From Streptomyces plumbidurans (GTDB taxonomy: Bacteria > Actinomycetota > Actinomycetes > Streptomycetales > Streptomycetaceae): a stretch of 49,679 nt of DNA. The stretch's first letter is position 1. The number at the start of each line of letters is the position of its first letter. Under the pieces are notes generated by a model. The model was not told where the DNA came from, did no database searches, and saw only the letters and a list, made by a program, of their open reading frames with translations. Positions 41,179 through 49,679 of this stretch are shown here, one piece after another. A program made the translations under genes and the position numbers. The stretch is from contig NZ_JAFJSY010000012.1 in assembly GCF_019857225.1 (NCBI RefSeq), positions 1 through 49,679 on the forward strand, given 5' to 3'.

Positions 41179-42636
41179 ATGTCGCAGCGCGTGCTCACGA
41201 CCGAGTCCGGCGCCCCGGTCGCCGACAACCAGAACTCCGCCTCCGCCGGCATCGGTGGTCCGCTCCTCCTCCAGGACCAGCACCTCCTGGAGAAGCTGGC
41301 GCGGTTCAACCGCGAGCGCATCCCGGAGCGCGTGGTGCACGCCCGCGGCTCGGGCGCCTACGGCCACTTCGAGGTGACCGACGACGTCACCGGCTTCACC
41401 CACGCCGACTTCCTGAGCGAGGTCGGCAGGCGCACCGAGGTGTTCGTGCGCTTCTCGACCGTGGCCGACTCGCTCGGCGGTGCGGACGCCGTCCGCGACC
41501 CGCGCGGCTTCGCGGTCAAGTTCTATACGCAGCAGGGCAATTACGACCTCGTCGGGAACAACACCCCGGTGTTCTTCATCAAGGACCCGCTCAAGTTCCC
41601 CGACTTCATCCACTCGCAGAAGCGCGACCCCTTCACGGGCCGTCAGGAGCCGGACAACGTCTGGGACTTCTGGGCGCACTCCCCCGAGGCCACGCACCAG
41701 GTGACCTGGCTGATGGGCGACCGCGGCATCCCGGCGTCGTACCGCCACATGAACGGCTACGGCTCGCACACCTACCAGTGGACGAACGCCGAGGGCGCGG
41801 CCTTCTACGTCAAATACCACTTCAAGACCGACCAGGGCATCCGCTGCCTGTCCGCCGAACAGGCGGCCGAGTTGGCGGGCAAGGACCCGAACTCGCACCA
41901 GACGGACCTGCTGCAGGCCATCGAGCGGGGCGTGAAGCCGTCCTGGACGCTGTACGTGCAGCTCATGCCGGCGGCCGAGGCGCCGGACTACCGCTTCAAC
42001 CCGTTCGACCTGACCAAGGTGTGGCCGCACCAGGACCATCCGCTGCGGCGCGTGGGCCGGCTGGTCCTCGACCGCAACCCGGACGACGTCTTCGCCGAGG
42101 TCGAGCAGGCCGCGTTCTCCCCGAACAACTTCGTTCCCGGCATCGGTCCTTCGCCGGACAAGATGCTCCAGGGCCGCCTGTTCGCCTACGCGGACGCCCA
42201 CCGCTACCGCCTCGGCGTCAACCACACGCTGCTGGCCGTCAACGCCCCGAAGGCGACCGCGGCGGACAACTACGGTCGCGACGGGCTGATGGCGGTCAAC
42301 TCCCAGAGCCGGTACGCCAAGAACTACGAGCCGAACTCCTACGACGGCCCGGTGCAGACCGGCCGCCCGCTGTCGGCTCCGCTGCCCGTCACCGGCCACA
42401 CGGGCACGCACGAGGCGCCCTTGCACACCAAGGACGACGACTTCGTCCAGGCGGGCGAGCTGTATCGCCTGATGTCCGCCGAGGAGAGGTCCCGGCTGAT
42501 CGCCAACATCGCCGGCGGCCTCTCGCAGGTCACCCGTGACGACGTGGTCGACAAGAACCTGGCCCACTTCCACGCCGCCGACCCGGAGTACGGCAGGCGG
42601 GTGGAGGCGGCGGTCCGCGCCTTGCGCGCGGACTGA
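41179..42636 (+). CDS. Catalase (small-subunit, monofunctional haem)
   Basis: The 485-residue clade-3-type catalase shows the distal-side motif FNRERIPERVVHARGSGAYG (catalytic His), VRFSTVADSLGGADAVRDPR, the Asn region YDLVGNNTPVFFIKDP and the proximal haem-ligand motif RLFAYADAHRYRLG (Tyr). It converts H2O2 to water and oxygen. ATG 41179 is directly preceded by GGAAGGTCCCC, the last of three 16-bp repeats. It lies 138 bp after glxR, with a large hairpin between. Clustering with uricase suggests it removes H2O2 from urate oxidation. It is flanked on both sides by hairpins with the same loop sequence. Confidence 0.96.
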   Translation: MSQRVLTTESGAPVADNQNSASAGIGGPLLLQDQHLLEKLARFNRERIPERVVHARGSGAYGHFEVTDDVTGFTHADFLSEVGRRTEVFVRFSTVADSLGGADAVRDPRGFAVKFYTQQGNYDLVGNNTPVFFIKDPLKFPDFIHSQKRDPFTGRQEPDNVWDFWAHSPEATHQVTWLMGDRGIPASYRHMNGYGSHTYQWTNAEGAAFYVKYHFKTDQGIRCLSAEQAAELAGKDPNSHQTDLLQAIERGVKPSWTLYVQLMPAAEAPDYRFNPFDLTKVWPHQDHPLRRVGRLVLDRNPDDVFAEVEQAAFSPNNFVPGIGPSPDKMLQGRLFAYADAHRYRLGVNHTLLAVNAPKATAADNYGRDGLMAVNSQSRYAKNYEPNSYDGPVQTGRPLSAPLPVTGHTGTHEAPLHTKDDDFVQAGELYRLMSAEERSRLIANIAGGLSQVTRDDVVDKNLAHFHAADPEYGRRVEAAVRALRAD

Positions 42637-42750
42637 CACAGACGGCCCGAGCACGGCCGGACGGTCCGGATGAGGGGTGGCCGGCCGGACGTGCCCGGGC
42701 GAGGCGAGGACCGCGGCGGCATGCGAGCCAGTGCGGTGGTGAAGGTCCCG

Positions 42751-42784
42751 GGCCCTCCTTCTTCGACCTGAGGGAAGGAGGGCC
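42751..42784. terminator. Terminator downstream of catalase
   Basis: GGCCCTCCTTC (42751-42761) and GAAGGAGGGCC (42774-42784) form a perfect 11-bp stem with a 12-nt loop, 115 bp after the catalase stop. The 382-bp gap 42637-43018 contains no convincing gene and holds this and two further strong hairpins. Confidence 0.75.
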
Positions 42785-42838
42785 GCGGTTCTGTCGCATC
42801 CGCCGCGGTCCCAGCCATTTCCTGCACGACCCGAGACC

Positions 42839-42890
42839 CCGTCCGGCGGCGCGAATGTCCTGTCGCGCCCAGCCTCGCGCCGTCGGACGG
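42839..42890. repeat. Long hairpin downstream of catalase, shared-loop element copy 2
   Basis: The arms 42839-42854 and 42875-42890 pair over 16 bp with a single G-T. The 20-nt loop contains TGTCCTGTCGCGCCCAG (42856-42872), identical to the loop of the hairpin at 41054-41115. The stem sequences differ, so the loop is what is conserved. Confidence 0.8.
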
Positions 42891-42916
42891 CCACAATTGA
42901 ACACCTCACCGACCGG

Positions 42917-42954
42917 CCGGCGCCGGATGCGGACGGTCCCGCATCCGGCGCCGG
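42917..42954. terminator. Perfect 16-bp hairpin upstream of the 103-aa hypothetical gene
   Basis: CCGGCGCCGGATGCGG (42917-42932) and CCGCATCCGGCGCCGG (42939-42954) pair perfectly around a 6-nt loop. It could be a terminator or attenuator; it lies 64 bp before the next start codon. Confidence 0.7.
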
Positions 42955-43018
42955 TCCGTCTGTTCCGGCTCGGTCCGTCCGGGGTGCGGAGGGATTGCTT
43001 CCGCAGGAGTCTGAAGGC

Positions 43019-43330
43019 ATGGCACATCCAGAAGGCACGGCACATCCGGCGCGGCGACCGCACATCGTGGTGCACTCGCCCGCCCTGGACGGGTCCCGGC
43101 GGGTCACGGAAGGCGAGGAGACCCTGGGGGTCGCCACACACGTGGACGACGTGGCGGAGATCCTGCGGCTGGCCGACCTGTACGTCACCGACGTCGAGGG
43201 CAGCGACCTCATCGAGTGGCAGGGCGGCGGCCCCGACGACTGGCCCGGCCTGTCGGAACACCACGAGACACCGCAAACGGGCACTGCGGGAGACGTAGGA
43301 CGTCTACGCAATCCTCAAATCAACCTCTGA
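43019..43330 (+). CDS. Hypothetical protein, 103 aa
   Basis: ATG 43019 follows AGGAGTCTGAAGGC. The N-terminus has a short MAHPEGTAHPARRPH repeat, then IVVHSPALDGSRRVTEGEET, VATHVDDVAEILRLADLYVT and DVEGSDLIEWQGGGPDDWPG. The central part looks like a small alpha/beta domain; the last 20 residues look unstructured. No family recognised, no signal or membrane segment. Confidence 0.6.
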   Translation: MAHPEGTAHPARRPHIVVHSPALDGSRRVTEGEETLGVATHVDDVAEILRLADLYVTDVEGSDLIEWQGGGPDDWPGLSEHHETPQTGTAGDVGRLRNPQINL

Positions 43331-43375
43331 ACATGGTTCAACGGGCTTCAACCGCCCGCGTCCACGGGGATATTC

Positions 43376-43906
43376 ATGTCACGCGAGGCCCGCCGACACG
43401 GGGGCGGCGGGCCTTGCGACGGGGGTGCGCGATGGCCGGTTCCACGACGATCCCGCGCGGGCCGTGCGGGCACCCTGCGCACCACGGGACCGGTCAGGGG
43501 GGTCGCACTCCCGCCGCTGACCGGCGCCGTGCACGCGGCGCTCTACCGGCCCGCGGGGCTCGGCCGGTTGCTGGAGCGCCAGGCGGTCCGTGCGGCGCTC
43601 GCGGAGCTGCGCGCCGGCCTCGTGACCGCCGGGTGGCTGCGCGCCTTCCCGCCCGGCCGCACCGGGGCCGCCCGCCGGTCCCTGAAGCAGCCGCGCGACC
43701 GGCATCCGCTGCCCGCGGACCGGGCCGGTCTGCCGGCCGAGGAGATCCTGCTCGCCGTCGCCCTGTACGGCGACCGGGCCCTGACGGCGCTCGCGCCCCG
43801 CTTCGCCCGGGACGCGGGGCTGACCGGCCGGGGCGGCAGCGCGGAGCGTGAGTCGCCCGGCCTCTCCTGCGGCAGCGGCAGCGGGATGAGCTGCGGGGTG
43901 GTGTGA
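43376..43906 (+). CDS. Truncated TIGR04222-like protein (C-terminal half only)
   Basis: The 176-residue frame has an Arg/Gly-rich N-terminus of about 40 residues. A region (VALPPLTGAVHAALYRPAGL, LAELRAGLVTAGWLRAFPPG, LPAEEILLAVALYGDRALTA) then resembles the C-terminal half of Streptomyces TIGR04222-type membrane proteins, down to a Gly/Ser/Cys tail (CGSGSGMSCG). The membrane helices and N-terminal domain expected of that family are absent, and there is no alternative upstream frame that supplies them. It is either a stand-alone short variant or a decaying remnant. ATG 43376 has GGGGA upstream, so it may still be expressed. Confidence 0.5.
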   Translation: MSREARRHGGGGPCDGGARWPVPRRSRAGRAGTLRTTGPVRGVALPPLTGAVHAALYRPAGLGRLLERQAVRAALAELRAGLVTAGWLRAFPPGRTGAARRSLKQPRDRHPLPADRAGLPAEEILLAVALYGDRALTALAPRFARDAGLTGRGGSAERESPGLSCGSGSGMSCGVV

Positions 43907-43924
43907 CGGGGCGGGTGCGCGCGA

Positions 43925-43958
43925 AGGGGCGGCCCGTCCCCCCGGACGGACCGCCCCT
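43925..43958. terminator. Bidirectional terminator between the TIGR04222-like gene and gcl
   Basis: AGGGGCGG (43925-43932) pairs with CCGCCCCT (43951-43958); CGTCC/GGACG extends the stem inside a 2x2 mismatch with a CCCC loop. It lies between convergent genes. Confidence 0.75.
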
Positions 43959-43995
43959 GGCGTGTGATCGGTGAAACTCGTGCGCGCCGCGCGGA

Positions 43996-45780
<1,785 letters not shown>

Positions 45781-45877
45781 CGAGTACTCCTGCTTCGGCT
45801 GTCGGACTAGCACTCCCGTCGCGCCCCGCGGTGAGCTCTTCCGTGTCGGCTTCTCTGTCCGTCCCGCCCTGTTGAAC

Positions 45878-45944
45878 TTCCACATTGCGGAAACTGTTTT
45901 CTGCTATCTGAAAGCAATGTAAGTGGGTGAGGGAAGGCCGTCAA
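45878..45944 (-). promoter_or_regulatory. gcl promoter with tandem AllR-type boxes
   Basis: On the minus strand TTGACG (45944-45939), 17 bp and TACATT (45921-45916) form a good promoter with start near 45909. A weak box (45899-45913; TTTCAGATAGCAGAA in gene orientation) covers the start. The strong box TTCCACATTGCGGAA (45878-45892) lies 21 bp downstream, about +17 to +31. Confidence 0.7.
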
Positions 45945-45985
45945 GACACGGACAAGCGGGGGCGGCCTGGAGGACGATGTGGGCC

Positions 45986-46753
45986 ATGACCGAGAGCGTC
46001 CCGGTGCGCTGTCCGGCCTGCCGGCGCGAACACCTCTATGCGGCACCGTCGTTTCCGTGCGTCTGCGGAGCACCCGTCGCGCCCCCGCTCGACCGGAGGG
46101 GGACCGCGACGGCCGTCACCCATCACTCCTGGGCCGAGGACTGGATCACGCTGCGCTGCGGCTCCTGCGGCCGCCTGGACGAATGGCCGCACCCGGAGCT
46201 GGGCTGCCCGTGCGGGACGGTGCTGCGCATCGCCGTGGCGGAGCCGGCAGAAATCACAGAGGCCACGGACGCCACAGAGGCCATGGACGCCACAGAGGTC
46301 ACAGAGGCCCGCAAGGGCACCGTCCCCCGCGCGGTCGCCGCCCGGGAGACCACCACCGCCCGGCCGAAGCCGCGCCGGCCCTTCCAGCCGGTCACCATCC
46401 GTACCGCCCGCGACGCGGTGACGGCCGCCGCGGTGTATCTGCGCTGGCTCGGCTACCGGGACATCCGCCGGGCCGACCAGCGGCCCCCGACCGGCATCGG
46501 GATCGCCGCCCGCGGTCTGGTGGCGCAGGTCGACCCGACCGTGCGCCCGGCCTCGCTGCGCGATGTGGAGTGCCTGTGGCTGACGGCCATGACGGAGTCG
46601 GCGGACTGCGCCTACTTCTCCCTGGCGGGCTACACCCCCGACGCGCGCACCCGCGCGGGCACCCTCGGCGTCCCCCTGTTCGTCCTCGACCTCACGGGCA
46701 CCCCGCAGCCGGTCAACAGCCCGGCGGACGAACTGGACGGCACCGGGGCGTAG
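45986..46753 (+). CDS. Two zinc ribbons plus an Mrr-like nuclease fold, possibly inactive
   Basis: The 255-residue protein begins MTESVPVRCPACRREHLY. It has two zinc-ribbon motifs (CPAC...CVC and CGSC...CPC, residues about 9-72), then a low-complexity ITEATDATEAMDATEVTEA linker. The C-terminal domain (DAVTAAAVYLRWLGYRDIRR, then GIGIAARGLVAQVDPTVRP, YFSLAGYTPDARTRAGTLGV, PLFVLDLTG) has the layout of Mrr/DUF2034 restriction endonucleases. The acidic residue and the Q-x-K catalytic pair are replaced (GIGI and VAQVD), so cleavage activity is doubtful. ATG 45986 is preferred; ATG 45977 is possible. It is divergent from gcl. Confidence 0.65.
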   Translation: MTESVPVRCPACRREHLYAAPSFPCVCGAPVAPPLDRRGTATAVTHHSWAEDWITLRCGSCGRLDEWPHPELGCPCGTVLRIAVAEPAEITEATDATEAMDATEVTEARKGTVPRAVAARETTTARPKPRRPFQPVTIRTARDAVTAAAVYLRWLGYRDIRRADQRPPTGIGIAARGLVAQVDPTVRPASLRDVECLWLTAMTESADCAYFSLAGYTPDARTRAGTLGVPLFVLDLTGTPQPVNSPADELDGTGA

Positions 46754-46779
46754 AGCGCGCTCCACACCCCGGTGCCGTC
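46736..46779. terminator. Terminator between Mrr-like and acyl-CoA synthetase genes
   Basis: GACGGCACCGGGG (46736-46748) and CCCCGGTGCCGTC (46767-46779) form a perfect 13-bp stem with an 18-nt loop. The left arm is the last codons of the Mrr-like gene. Confidence 0.75.
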
Positions 46780-46803
46780 AACGACCGGCGCTCTGGGCCC
46801 CGT

Positions 46804-48396
46804 TCACTCCCCGGCGTAGGTCTCCCGCAGTTCGATCTTGCGCACCTTCCCCGACACCGTCATCGGGAAGGCGTCGAGGATCCGCAGCCGGCTCGGCACC
46901 TTGTAGTGGGCCAACTGCCCCTCGCAGAAGGCGCGTACGTCCTCAAGGGTCGGCGGGTCGGCGGGGTCGCGCGGGATGACGCAGGCGAGGACCTCCTCGC
47001 CGTAGCGCTCGTGGGGTACGCCGACGACCTGGACATCCTGGACCTTCGGGTGGCCGTAGAGGAACTCCTCGATCTCGCGCGGGTAGATGTTCTCGCCGCC
47101 GCGGATGATCATGTCCTTGATGCGTCCGACGATCTCGACGTAGCCGTCCTCGCGCATCATCGCCAGGTCGCCGGTGTGCATCCAGCGGCCGGTGTCGACG
47201 GCCTCGGCGGTCTTCTCCGGCTCGTTCCAGTAGCCGAGCATCACGCTGTAGCCGCGGGTGCACAACTCGCCTGCCGTGCCGCGCGGTTGGGTGACTCCGG
47301 TGGCCGGGTCGACGACCTTCACCTCGATGTGCGGCAGGACGCGGCCGACCGTTCCGGTGCGGTGCTCCAGGTCGTCGTCCGTGCGGGTCTGCAGCGAGAC
47401 CGGGGACGTCTCGGTCATGCCGTAGCAGATGGCGACCTCCTCCATGTGCATCTCGGCGACCACCCGCTTCATCACCTCCACCGGGCAGGGCGAGCCCGCC
47501 ATGATGCCGGTGCGCAGGGAGGTGAGGTCGTAGTCGGCGAAGTCGGCGAGGTTCAGCTCCGCGATGAACATCGTCGGGACGCCGTACAGGGAGGTGCAGC
47601 GCTCCTGCTGGACCGCCTCCAGCGTGGCCCTCGGATCGAAGGAGGGGGCCGGGATGACGATGCAGGCACCGTGCGAGGTGGCGGCGAGGTTGCACATCAC
47701 CATGCCGAAGCAGTGGTAGAAGGGCACCGGGACGCAGATCCGGTCCTGCTCGCCGTAGGAGACCAACTCACCGACGAAGTAACCGTTGTTGAGGATGTTG
47801 TGGTGGGAGAGGGTGGCCCCCTTGGGGAAGCCCGTCGTGCCCGAGGTGTACTGGATGTTGATGGCGTCGTCGCAGGACAGGTCCTCGTACGGCATCCTGG
47901 TCGTCGCCCGCGCGAGCAGCGCGTCCCAGCTCGGGTCGCCGATGTACACGGTCTCGCGCAACTCGGGGCAGCCGCCCCGCACTTGGTCGACCATCGCGCG
48001 GTAGTCGCTCGTCTTGTGGCTCAGCGAGGCGACGAGCAGCGAGATGCCGGACTGCTTGAGGACGTACTCGACCTCGTGGACGCGGTAGGCCGGGTTGATG
48101 TTCACCATGATCGCCCCGATGCGGGCGGTGGCGTACTGCACCAGGACCCACTCCGGGCAGTTGATCGCCCAGATGCCCACCCGGTCGCCCTTGGCGATCC
48201 CGCTCGCCAGCAGCGCCTGCGCCAGCCGGTCGACGTCGGCGTCGAACTCGGCGTACGTCCAGCGCCGTCCCGACGGCACGTCGACGAGCACCTCGCGGTC
48301 GGGCCAGGCCGCGACGGCCCGGTCCAGGTTGGCCGCGATGGTGTCCCCGAGCAGCACGGTCGGGCTGGTGCCGTGCGCATACGACAGATCGGTCAC
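46804..48396 (-). CDS. AMP-binding acyl-CoA synthetase (FadD-like)
   Basis: The 530-residue adenylate-forming enzyme has the P-loop-like YTSGTTGFPKGATLSH, the A5 motif CYGMTETSPVS, LCTRGYSVMLGYWNEPEKTA, TGDLAMMREDGYVEIVGRIK followed by DMIIRGGENIYP (hinge), and the C-terminal catalytic lysine in MTVSGKVRKIEL. It activates a medium- or long-chain carboxylate to its CoA ester; the chain is not predictable. GTG 48396 follows GAGGACTTCCG and overlaps the upstream synthetase stop in GTGA. The two synthetases are therefore translated together. Confidence 0.92.
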   Translation of the reverse strand: MTDLSYAHGTSPTVLLGDTIAANLDRAVAAWPDREVLVDVPSGRRWTYAEFDADVDRLAQALLASGIAKGDRVGIWAINCPEWVLVQYATARIGAIMVNINPAYRVHEVEYVLKQSGISLLVASLSHKTSDYRAMVDQVRGGCPELRETVYIGDPSWDALLARATTRMPYEDLSCDDAINIQYTSGTTGFPKGATLSHHNILNNGYFVGELVSYGEQDRICVPVPFYHCFGMVMCNLAATSHGACIVIPAPSFDPRATLEAVQQERCTSLYGVPTMFIAELNLADFADYDLTSLRTGIMAGSPCPVEVMKRVVAEMHMEEVAICYGMTETSPVSLQTRTDDDLEHRTGTVGRVLPHIEVKVVDPATGVTQPRGTAGELCTRGYSVMLGYWNEPEKTAEAVDTGRWMHTGDLAMMREDGYVEIVGRIKDMIIRGGENIYPREIEEFLYGHPKVQDVQVVGVPHERYGEEVLACVIPRDPADPPTLEDVRAFCEGQLAHYKVPSRLRILDAFPMTVSGKVRKIELRETYAGE

Positions 48397-49679
48397 CGGA
48401 AGTCCTCCTCGCGGTACTCCTGGTCCGAGCCCGCCGCGGTCGCCGCGCGCAGCTCGACCCGGCGGATCTTGCCGGAGACGGTCTTGGGCAACGCCCCGAA
48501 CTCCAGCCGGCGGACACGTTTGTACGGGGCGAGGACCTCGCGGGAGTGCTCGAAGAGCACCTTCGCGGTGTCGGGCCCCGGCTGCCAGCCCTCGGCGAGG
48601 ACGATGTACGCCTTCGGGACGGCCAGGCGCACCTCGTCCGGGGCGGGCACGACGGCCGCCTCGGCCACCGCCTCGTGCTCCAGCAGCGCGCTCTCCAGCT
48701 CGAAGGGGCTGATCTTGTAGTCGGAGGCCTTGAAGACGTCGTCGCTGCGGCCGACGTAGGTGATGTAGCCCTCGGCGTCGCGCGAACCGATGTCGCCGGT
48801 GCGGTAGTAGCCGCCGGCCATGGCCTCCGCCGTGCGGTCCGGGTCGCCGTGGTAGCCGGTCATCAGGCCGACGGGCCGTGTGGAGAGGTCGAGGGCGATC
48901 TCGCCCTCGGTGGCGCCGGGCGCGCCGGAGATCGGGTCCAGGAGCTCGACCTTGTACCCCGGACTGGGCCGGCCCATCGAGCCGGTCTTGAGCTGCTGTC
49001 CGGGGCTGTTGGCGACCTGCACGGCCGTCTCGGTCTGCCCGAAGCCGTCCCGGATGGTGACGCCCCAGGCGCGCCGGACCTGCTCGATGACCTCGGGGTT
49101 GAGCGGCTCCCCCGCGGCGACGGCCTCGCGCGGCTTGCCGCGCAGCTGGCTCAGGTCGGCCTGGATGAGCATGCGCCACACGGTCGGCGGGGCGCAGAAG
49201 GTGGTGACGCCCACGCGGTCCATCTCGGCCATCAGCCGGGCCGCGTCGAAGCGGGTGTAGTTGTACAGGAAGACGGTCGCCTCGGCGTTCCAGGGCGCGA
49301 AGAGATTGGACCAGGCGTGCTTGGCCCAGCCGGGCGAGGAGATGTTGAGGTGCACGTCGCCGGGCTGGAGGCCGATCCAGTACATGGTGGACAGGTGGCC
49401 GATCGGGTACGAGGTGTGGGTGTGCTCGACCAGCTTGGGCCGGGCGGTGGTGCCCGAGGTGAAGTACAGCATCAGCGGGTCGTCGGCCATCGTCGGCCCG
49501 TCGGGCAGGAACCCGGCGGGGGCGGCGTACGCGTCCTCGTACGGCTCCCAGCCCTCCTGGGGCAGGCCGCCGACGCAGACGCGGGTGTAGGCGCCGGGGA
49601 CGTCGTCGAACTTGGCGGTGTCCTCGGCCCGTACGACGACGTGCTTGACGCGGCCCCGGTCGACGCGGTCGCGCAGATC
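48393..49679 (-). CDS. AMP-binding acyl-CoA synthetase (5' part beyond the window)
   Basis: The frame is open from the right edge, so the N-terminus lies outside the window; 428 residues are visible. Motifs: LYFTSGTTARPKLVEHTH (adenylation loop), GFGQTETAVQVANSPG, YYRTGDIGSRDAEGYITYVG, FKASDYKISPFELE and the catalytic lysine in LPKTVSGKIRRVEL. It resembles acetyl-/acyl-CoA synthetases of the medium-chain type, with AWGVTIRDGFGQTET as in ACSM-like enzymes. It overlaps the downstream synthetase by four bases. An internal ATG at 49490 is not the start. Confidence 0.88.
   Translation of the reverse strand, partial: DLRDRVDRGRVKHVVVRAEDTAKFDDVPGAYTRVCVGGLPQEGWEPYEDAYAAPAGFLPDGPTMADDPLMLYFTSGTTARPKLVEHTHTSYPIGHLSTMYWIGLQPGDVHLNISSPGWAKHAWSNLFAPWNAEATVFLYNYTRFDAARLMAEMDRVGVTTFCAPPTVWRMLIQADLSQLRGKPREAVAAGEPLNPEVIEQVRRAWGVTIRDGFGQTETAVQVANSPGQQLKTGSMGRPSPGYKVELLDPISGAPGATEGEIALDLSTRPVGLMTGYHGDPDRTAEAMAGGYYRTGDIGSRDAEGYITYVGRSDDVFKASDYKISPFELESALLEHEAVAEAAVVPAPDEVRLAVPKAYIVLAEGWQPGPDTAKVLFEHSREVLAPYKRVRRLEFGALPKTVSGKIRRVELRAATAAGSDQEYREEDFR

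Noticed and set aside
42637..43018. Several open frames across the hairpin-rich gap after catalase.
   Set aside because: They have no ribosome-binding site, no family resemblance, and run across strong palindromes; treated as non-coding.
45872..45900. A plus-strand promoter TTGAAC-N17-TGTTTT for the Mrr-like gene, mimicking the aceB promoter.
   Set aside because: The -10 hexamer is poor; the TTGAAC may simply be part of an extended AllR operator. Kept only as a remark.

Overview
The window is typical Streptomyces chromosome. It has very high G+C with third-position bias, many GTG starts, overlapping stop/start pairs, Tat/Sec-exported proteins and Streptomyces-type regulators (GntR, IclR, HxlR, AraC, LuxR-type response regulator). 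From memory, the gene order resembles the S. coelicolor SCO6195-SCO6262 neighbourhood (acyl-CoA synthetases, glyoxylate carboligase, catalase, uricase, malate synthase, allantoin genes, ROK kinase, helicase). That synteny has not been checked here. No rRNA, tRNA, CRISPR array, insertion sequence or prophage was seen.

Layout. 1-4.1 kb: 5' end of a probable helicase, a membrane protein coupled to a ROK sugar kinase, and a GntR regulator divergent from a Gfo/Idh/MocA dehydrogenase, with two copies of one palindrome. 4.1-9.3 kb: a Cys-rich hypothetical, a NarL-type two-component pair, a small membrane protein, a secreted RNase Sa-type ribonuclease, an AIM24 protein and an SDR. 9.3-16.1 kb: allantoicase, allantoinase, AllR (IclR), a MobA-like nucleotidyltransferase and malate synthase. 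16.1-20.3 kb: a HipA-like kinase and two head-to-head IucA/IucC synthetases. 20.3-33.4 kb: accessory genes (vWA pair, HxlR-SCP2 regulator with aminotransferase, phosphatase, thioesterase, HxlR with MFS pump, GH106-type secreted hydrolase, NmrA-like/AraC pair). 33.4-46 kb: purine and glyoxylate block (NCS2 permease, 8-oxoguanine deaminase, uricase, HIU hydrolase, OHCU decarboxylase, two small genes, hydroxypyruvate isomerase, tartronate semialdehyde reductase, catalase, glyoxylate carboligase). 46-49.7 kb: a zinc-ribbon/Mrr-like protein and two overlapping acyl-CoA synthetases, the last cut by the window edge.

Functional theme. Together the genes take purines through urate, 5-hydroxyisourate, OHCU, allantoin and allantoate to ureidoglycolate. 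Glyoxylate then enters central metabolism through malate synthase, or through carboligase, isomerase and reductase to glycerate. Xanthine dehydrogenase, a recognisable ureidoglycolate lyase, urease and glycerate kinase are not in the window. Five copies of a TTCC-N7-GGAA palindrome lie at allB, allR, aceB, hyi and gcl. At four of them a second, weaker box lies exactly 21 bp away over the predicted transcription start, which suggests one AllR-type repressor controlling scattered loci.

Other non-coding structure stands out: two hairpins with the same 17-nt loop flank the catalase gene, 16-bp tandem repeats lie just upstream of two genes, an HxlR regulator has twin operators, and several regulatory genes look leaderless.
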